The notes beneath the pieces are model-generated. The model worked only from the letters and a program-made list of their open reading frames with translations. It was not told the origin of the DNA and did no database searches. The translations under genes and the position numbers were made by a program. Below are positions 42,901 to 48,900 of a stretch of 64,000 nucleotides of DNA, piece after piece. Position 1 is the stretch's first letter; every line of letters starts with the position of its first letter. This DNA comes from Meandrina meandrites (Eukaryota > Cnidaria > Anthozoa > Scleractinia > Meandrinidae): contig OY855913.1 of the NCBI GenBank assembly GCA_963693305.1, positions 12,460,701 through 12,524,700 of the forward strand, read 5' to 3'.

Positions 42901-45900
42901 TTTAGCCGTGTCCTTATCAGATATAAAGACACTCATTAAACATTAATTTCTTTTGTATTTTCTTTATGAATTATTAATGAGTTTTTGAATGCCTATGAAG
43001 GCTGAGAAATGGGGAAATTGGGTAGGTTTTGAAGAGGTTTGCTTGACTAGTACCCACCTATAGCAACAAAATTACCAGTTTCAAATCTTAGCTACATCCG
43101 TGTTCACCTAGGCTAGCAGTACATTAAAGAACCTACAAATGTTGGTTAAGCTGGAAGAATGCTTACTGTATAATTAAGGCAGTCCAGGTCATCTCTGTCA
43201 TTTTGTAACCACTCATAGAACTCCTGTGCATTATCAGTGGGGTCACCTTCACCATAGGTAGCAACTACAAAGATAGTCATTGCATTCTCCACTTCTCCCA
43301 TGCGAGTAAGTTCTTCCTGTTTAGACAATAAAATATTGCATTAAATTCAAAACTTGTTGTACGTTATATGTACACTGTACAAATAAAATTCTATCATACA
43401 TGTTACTTACAAGTAGGCTAATAGTTGAATAGGAGTACAATGAGTACTTGACTTAACTTAGAAAACAAGAACTGAGTTAGTGCAGTAGCTTCATTTAATT
43501 GTTTTACATTGTGGTCACTTATATGTAGATATGACCACCTACCGGCAACTGATGGTCTTCAAGCAATAAGGTCTTAATTACAATACAACTATAAACTAAT
43601 AACTTACATACACAGTACAATAATTTTATCATGTTATGTTTCCACCTCAACATACCTGCCCCATTTTTATGGATGGGCCATTTATTATTATTTATAAGAT
43701 TATTTATTATTATTTATAAGATTGAGCAATTCTTATCTCAAGTTTTGGCAGCTCCTTGGCAGCCCAGCCAAAATAAATTTATAGCTGTGTAACTACATCT
43801 TCAAGCACATGTAGGTCCTATATCATGCAGCTCTAATTACCATATCGCACTCCTCTGGGTCCAACACAAGGGCTTTTAACCCATAACGCTGAGCATCCTT
43901 TGCCAAGCGACCTGCAAACTCTTCAGCTGTACCAGTTTGAGAACCATAGAATATTGCTATAGATTTTCCCTACAAAATAAATAGGGATGCATTAATTTTA
44001 ACAGCACAATATTGCCACACTTAGAAAATATATTTAAAGTAAAGTTCAGCAAGAACTAAACTATAGAAGTTGCAAAAGTTTCTTGTTTTTCAGTATTTGT
44101 TGTTAAATTTGGGCCTTGTTTCCTCCAGAGTGTTTTGAGAGCAGAATAATGTGATTCGGTAGAGGGATCTGTACCTGGTTTGCAAAAATTAAACTTTGTT
44201 TTCAGATCTCAAGCACACTTGCTGATAAGTTTATTTCTACAAGGGGCCCCCAGAGGGCTAAAACACTTAAGTTTACCTAGTATTCTTATTTGTGTTACGT
44301 CGCTTAAATTTTTATTTTCCTTTAAAAAAATTCCTTCCAAACAAAACAATATACAGGGACACAGACAACAATTTTGTAAAAAAGCAATCAAAGTTACGTG
44401 ACTGATTGAGCCTGTTTGATCTGATTGCGGCATTTGTTCATTCTCTCACATCTGACGTGGCTAAATGAATCAAGTTTCCTGCCTTTTGACTTTCACAACA
44501 GATGTCAAGTTTTTCTAATAAAAAATCATGAAACAAATAGTAATTGAATAAATTTAGTACTTTGAATTAACAGCCTTCTAACACACTTCCAAAGGTCATC
44601 ATAAAATTATTGATAGTTTTCACTGTCGCGCAATAAAAATATAAATCAAAAAACCATTCAGTGAATGAAGTCAAGAAAATGGGATGTTGTAGCAAATAAG
44701 TAAAGAAGTCATTTCTCCAAGTAGTAGGTCTGTGCGCTGTCCCCAAAACTTCAGATATTCATCAAAATGTTTTGCACAAGTTTACAGAGCCCAGTATGGA
44801 GCCATCATACTGGTCTACCTCCTTGTTACAATATCAAGGCTGTGCTCTAAGAAAAATTATAAGGAGCCCAAAGGTTCCAAACTATGAGATCCAGGGTGCC
44901 CAGCATAAAGCTTATATGAGCACAGCCCTGAATATGGCAGCTGAAAAATACATCTTTAAACATCTTGAACTTACTTTGTTTATCTATCCACTGATTATTG
45001 GTACTGGACAAACATTTACAGAACATAATTTGCTGTTACTTTAACTTCTTAAATGGCTAAAAGCTACAACTGAAAATAAATGTGTATTTTTTGACAAACA
45101 TGATCATAACTGTATATCACGCACAGTCATAACTCCGAAATTCAAGATGGGCTGATTTCAAGACAAAGGACGCTACTGAGCTGAAAAGTTGAAAACACAT
45201 ATACATGTAATTTCACTATCCCTTGTGCCTGATGTGTATTATTGAGAATTCGCTGTAACGATGCTCAATCACGAGGGTAGTCAGAATAAGATATTTTTTA
45301 AAAATTTAATCTTCCTGCAGACCACACACATAGCAAACAGAATTTTCAACTGAATCTTTATAAGGTACGACACAGTTTTTAACCAGCAAATAAAACTTAT
45401 GTAGCCCTGGACATACACTGCACCACCTGCACCCACTGTGTGCTCACAATATAGCCTGACCCCAGGGCAGTACTCCAGATTTACGGTGACAGGGAGGTGG
45501 GGAGGACTGAACAGGCAAGATGAGCCTATCTTGCCCGCCTACCCCAAAAGCCATTTGTACTGTTGTTCTTTGTTGTTGTTTAATTCTTCCTGAGTACTTT
45601 TACAGTTCAAAAAATTCAGCATGGGATTTTGAGGGGTTTAATTTTGTTTCAGGGGATTTTTTGGGTTTTAATTTGTGACCCCAACATTCGCACCTCCTTG
45701 TCACCATAAATCCAGAGTTCCCACACCCACCCCCTAGGAGCCTGACTTACAGATTTTTTCATTTTTCCAATGAAACTTGTATCCTCTTGGGAAACCTTGG
45801 ATGTCGGTCTGTTGAATCAACAGGAGACAAGTATGCTTAGTGTCTGTGATACGCTGCTGGCATTTTGACACAGTCAAGAATTTTAAAATTCTAGAGATCA

Positions 45901-48900
45901 TTACAATGTACTCAAGTTCCTAATATCTAGATTTAGACGAGACTAAAAACAGAGCTCCCCAGTTAGTTTCTTATTGTGTATACACATTTCAAGTTTGGGT
46001 ATAAGTGAACTACAGCTCCCATATCGCCTGTATAAGTACATTTTATATTTTAATGTTGATTATGTATAGCATGCTATAGTGTAATGTAGTTTTAGTATAG
46101 TGTATTGTATTAGGCCTTAATATTGTATACAGGGTTCGTCCAAACAATCACAACCATTTTTCCAGGAGTTTTTAAGAACTTTTCAAGGACCAAATTGAAT
46201 TTTCAAGGACCACCTACCAGGAATGCAATTTCACAGATGGTATATAAATGCACATTCCCAGTCCAAGCTAACAGGTTTGTAAGGCTTCAAGTGTTTGCTC
46301 CATCTCCTTCTCTACATTTTTTAGTTCACTTGTCTTTTCTCTTTATTAGCTGCTTTTACACCTGTCTTTTACAGTGTTTGAAGCTGCTTTACACAGGAAA
46401 CGAATACCAAAGTCTATGCAAAGTAATTTGCTTTCAACCCCACTACATTCAAAGTTGAAGAAAATTTAAGGACTTTCAAGGACTTACACAGAAATTCAAG
46501 GCATTTTCAAGGAAAAATGAAATTCAAGCACTTTTCAAGGACTCCCCCTAAAATTCAAGGACTTTTCAAGACTGTGCGAACCCTGGTATAGTTTATATAT
46601 AGTATATATATCAGCCTAGCCTATCAGAAAATTGTTAGCCAACAGTTGGCAAATGGGCCACTGACAGTTTATCAACAGTCTACCAACAGGCCCCCTACAG
46701 CAAAACAATGAGCATTTTAAATCTGCTTTTGAAGAGAAAAAGAAATAATGTTACCGTAAACACCCGCAGATAAGCCGCACCCTGAATTTAGCAACTTAAA
46801 TTTTGGAAAAAAAAGTTTTTCTAAAGAGTCTTCAGAAGTCTTCTTCATCGAATGTAACTCATGATCACTATGACAATGAAACGGAACTGAACATCAAAGT
46901 CTTACCCACAATTTTAGCGCTTTAATATAATGACATCATTTCCTTTAAAGTGCCCCTGTGATCAAATTTTCGATTTGTATTTTTTTACATGTTCGTGTAC
47001 AACTAGATGTCCTTATTCATCTTGCCAAATTTCAATCCATTACGAACATCAGAAGTCATTTTATTTTAACATTTAATTCCGAAAATTTACGGCCACCATT
47101 ACAAAACCCTGTTCCAAGGTTTGGTTGCGAATGGGGGAAAGTGACGTCAAAGGCTCAAACATACCTCACGGGTTGAAATTTTAATAACAATCAGCATAGA
47201 AAATTGCACGAAGAACACGTCCAAAGTTTTTGTTCCTTTTCGCGTGATTTTGAACACTTATTGTTATTCTCATTTCAACCCGTCAGTGAGGTATTTTTGA
47301 GCCTTTGACGTCACTTTCTCTCATTTGCAACCAAGGCTTGGAACAAGGTTGATTAATGGCAGCCGTAAATTCTCTGAATTAAATGTTAAAACAAAATGAC
47401 TTATGATGTTCATAATGGATTGAAATTTGGCAAGGTGAGTAAGAAAGTCTAATAGGACACGAAAATGTAAAAAAATGAAACTCAAAAATTTGATCACAGG
47501 GGCACTTTAACTTTGACATATGATTGATCTTTTTCTGGTACTTGTTGACAGGTATTTCTTCATTCAACACTTTTTTCCACAGATTTTTGCGAACAAGAAC
47601 GCGTGTTTTCGTTTGTCGAACGTTCACAGCTTAGTAACCAGGCATTAGATCGAACACGTTGGGACTAGGCTGAGAACGATGTTTGTTTACTCAAGTTTCA
47701 AGATGGAGGGAGATTCTGCTGTTCGTGGCTATTGTGGCGCACAAATACTATCAAAGTGCTAAACGACAAAGTTTGACCACACAAATACTCGAGAATAACG
47801 TGCAATGTTCTCACTCATGGTCCGTCACAATAGTTTTTAGAATAAATCTGAGGGGAAAGGGGGGACTGCCCCCCCCCCCCCCCCCCAACCTGGTCCTCCC
47901 CCCAAATCTGCCCATGCAAACCAATCTATAGCCAGAGGTTGTTCTTAAGGGGGCAGTATCACAAGCGGTCTTTGCGTAACCTGTGCTAGAATTATTAACA
48001 ATTAAAGGTGCACACACAGATCAACCTTTAAATGCCAAAAAGGGATAAATTGACTCTATAATATGTGCATAAACCATAATCAATGGTTTTTTAGTGATTT
48101 TCCTCCAAGTAGCACTGTCAAACTTGAAAACATTGGCCCGACGTTTTCAAATTTTAGACCACTTCTTTTCCACATGTCCGTAGCCACAGCAGTCTTAAAC
48201 AACTTTCGTGACCAGTACAGTGCATGTTACCAAGGCTAATAACAACAAATTCATTGAATTTTCAAGTAGGCTAAGTCTTGGTGGGACTGCCCCATTTAAC
48301 TATAGTATCCTTCATCAAACCCTCCAAGTTAAGACCATTTTAGTCGCCATGGCGACTAAAATTTTGGAGCTGGCGACTAAATTGGAAGCCAAGTCACCAG
48401 CCTGGCGACTAAAATTGAGAAGAAGGATTGAAACCGTGAGCTTAATTTAGCGACTAAAATTTTTCACTGGCAACCAAACTTGAGCAGTCGGTGGCCAAAT
48501 GGCCACTAAGGAAAAAATAAACTTGGAGAGTTGTTCATAACTAAATTGTGCTATCAATTTTCATTTGCTGACTTTTGACGTTTTATACGTTCAATCAACA
48601 GCTTACCAACATATCACTGATTCTTGGCCAACATGTTTATATGTTTAGACATGTAAAATCTGTTGGCCATCCACCAGCTAATTGTCAGCTGTCTGGTGGC
48701 TGATTATTGGCCAACGGTCGACTGACAGGTTTTTCTGGGAACTGTTATTCACTTTCACCACATTGTTTATGAGAGAGATGTCAATAAATGTGACATATTG
48801 TCCTGTATATTTTTGCGTTCGACAAAGGAGAACACTCTCTAATCGGTAATCAGTCCAGTTTTTATGGACTATCTATTGTTGTCAATTTGGCCCCCTGAGA

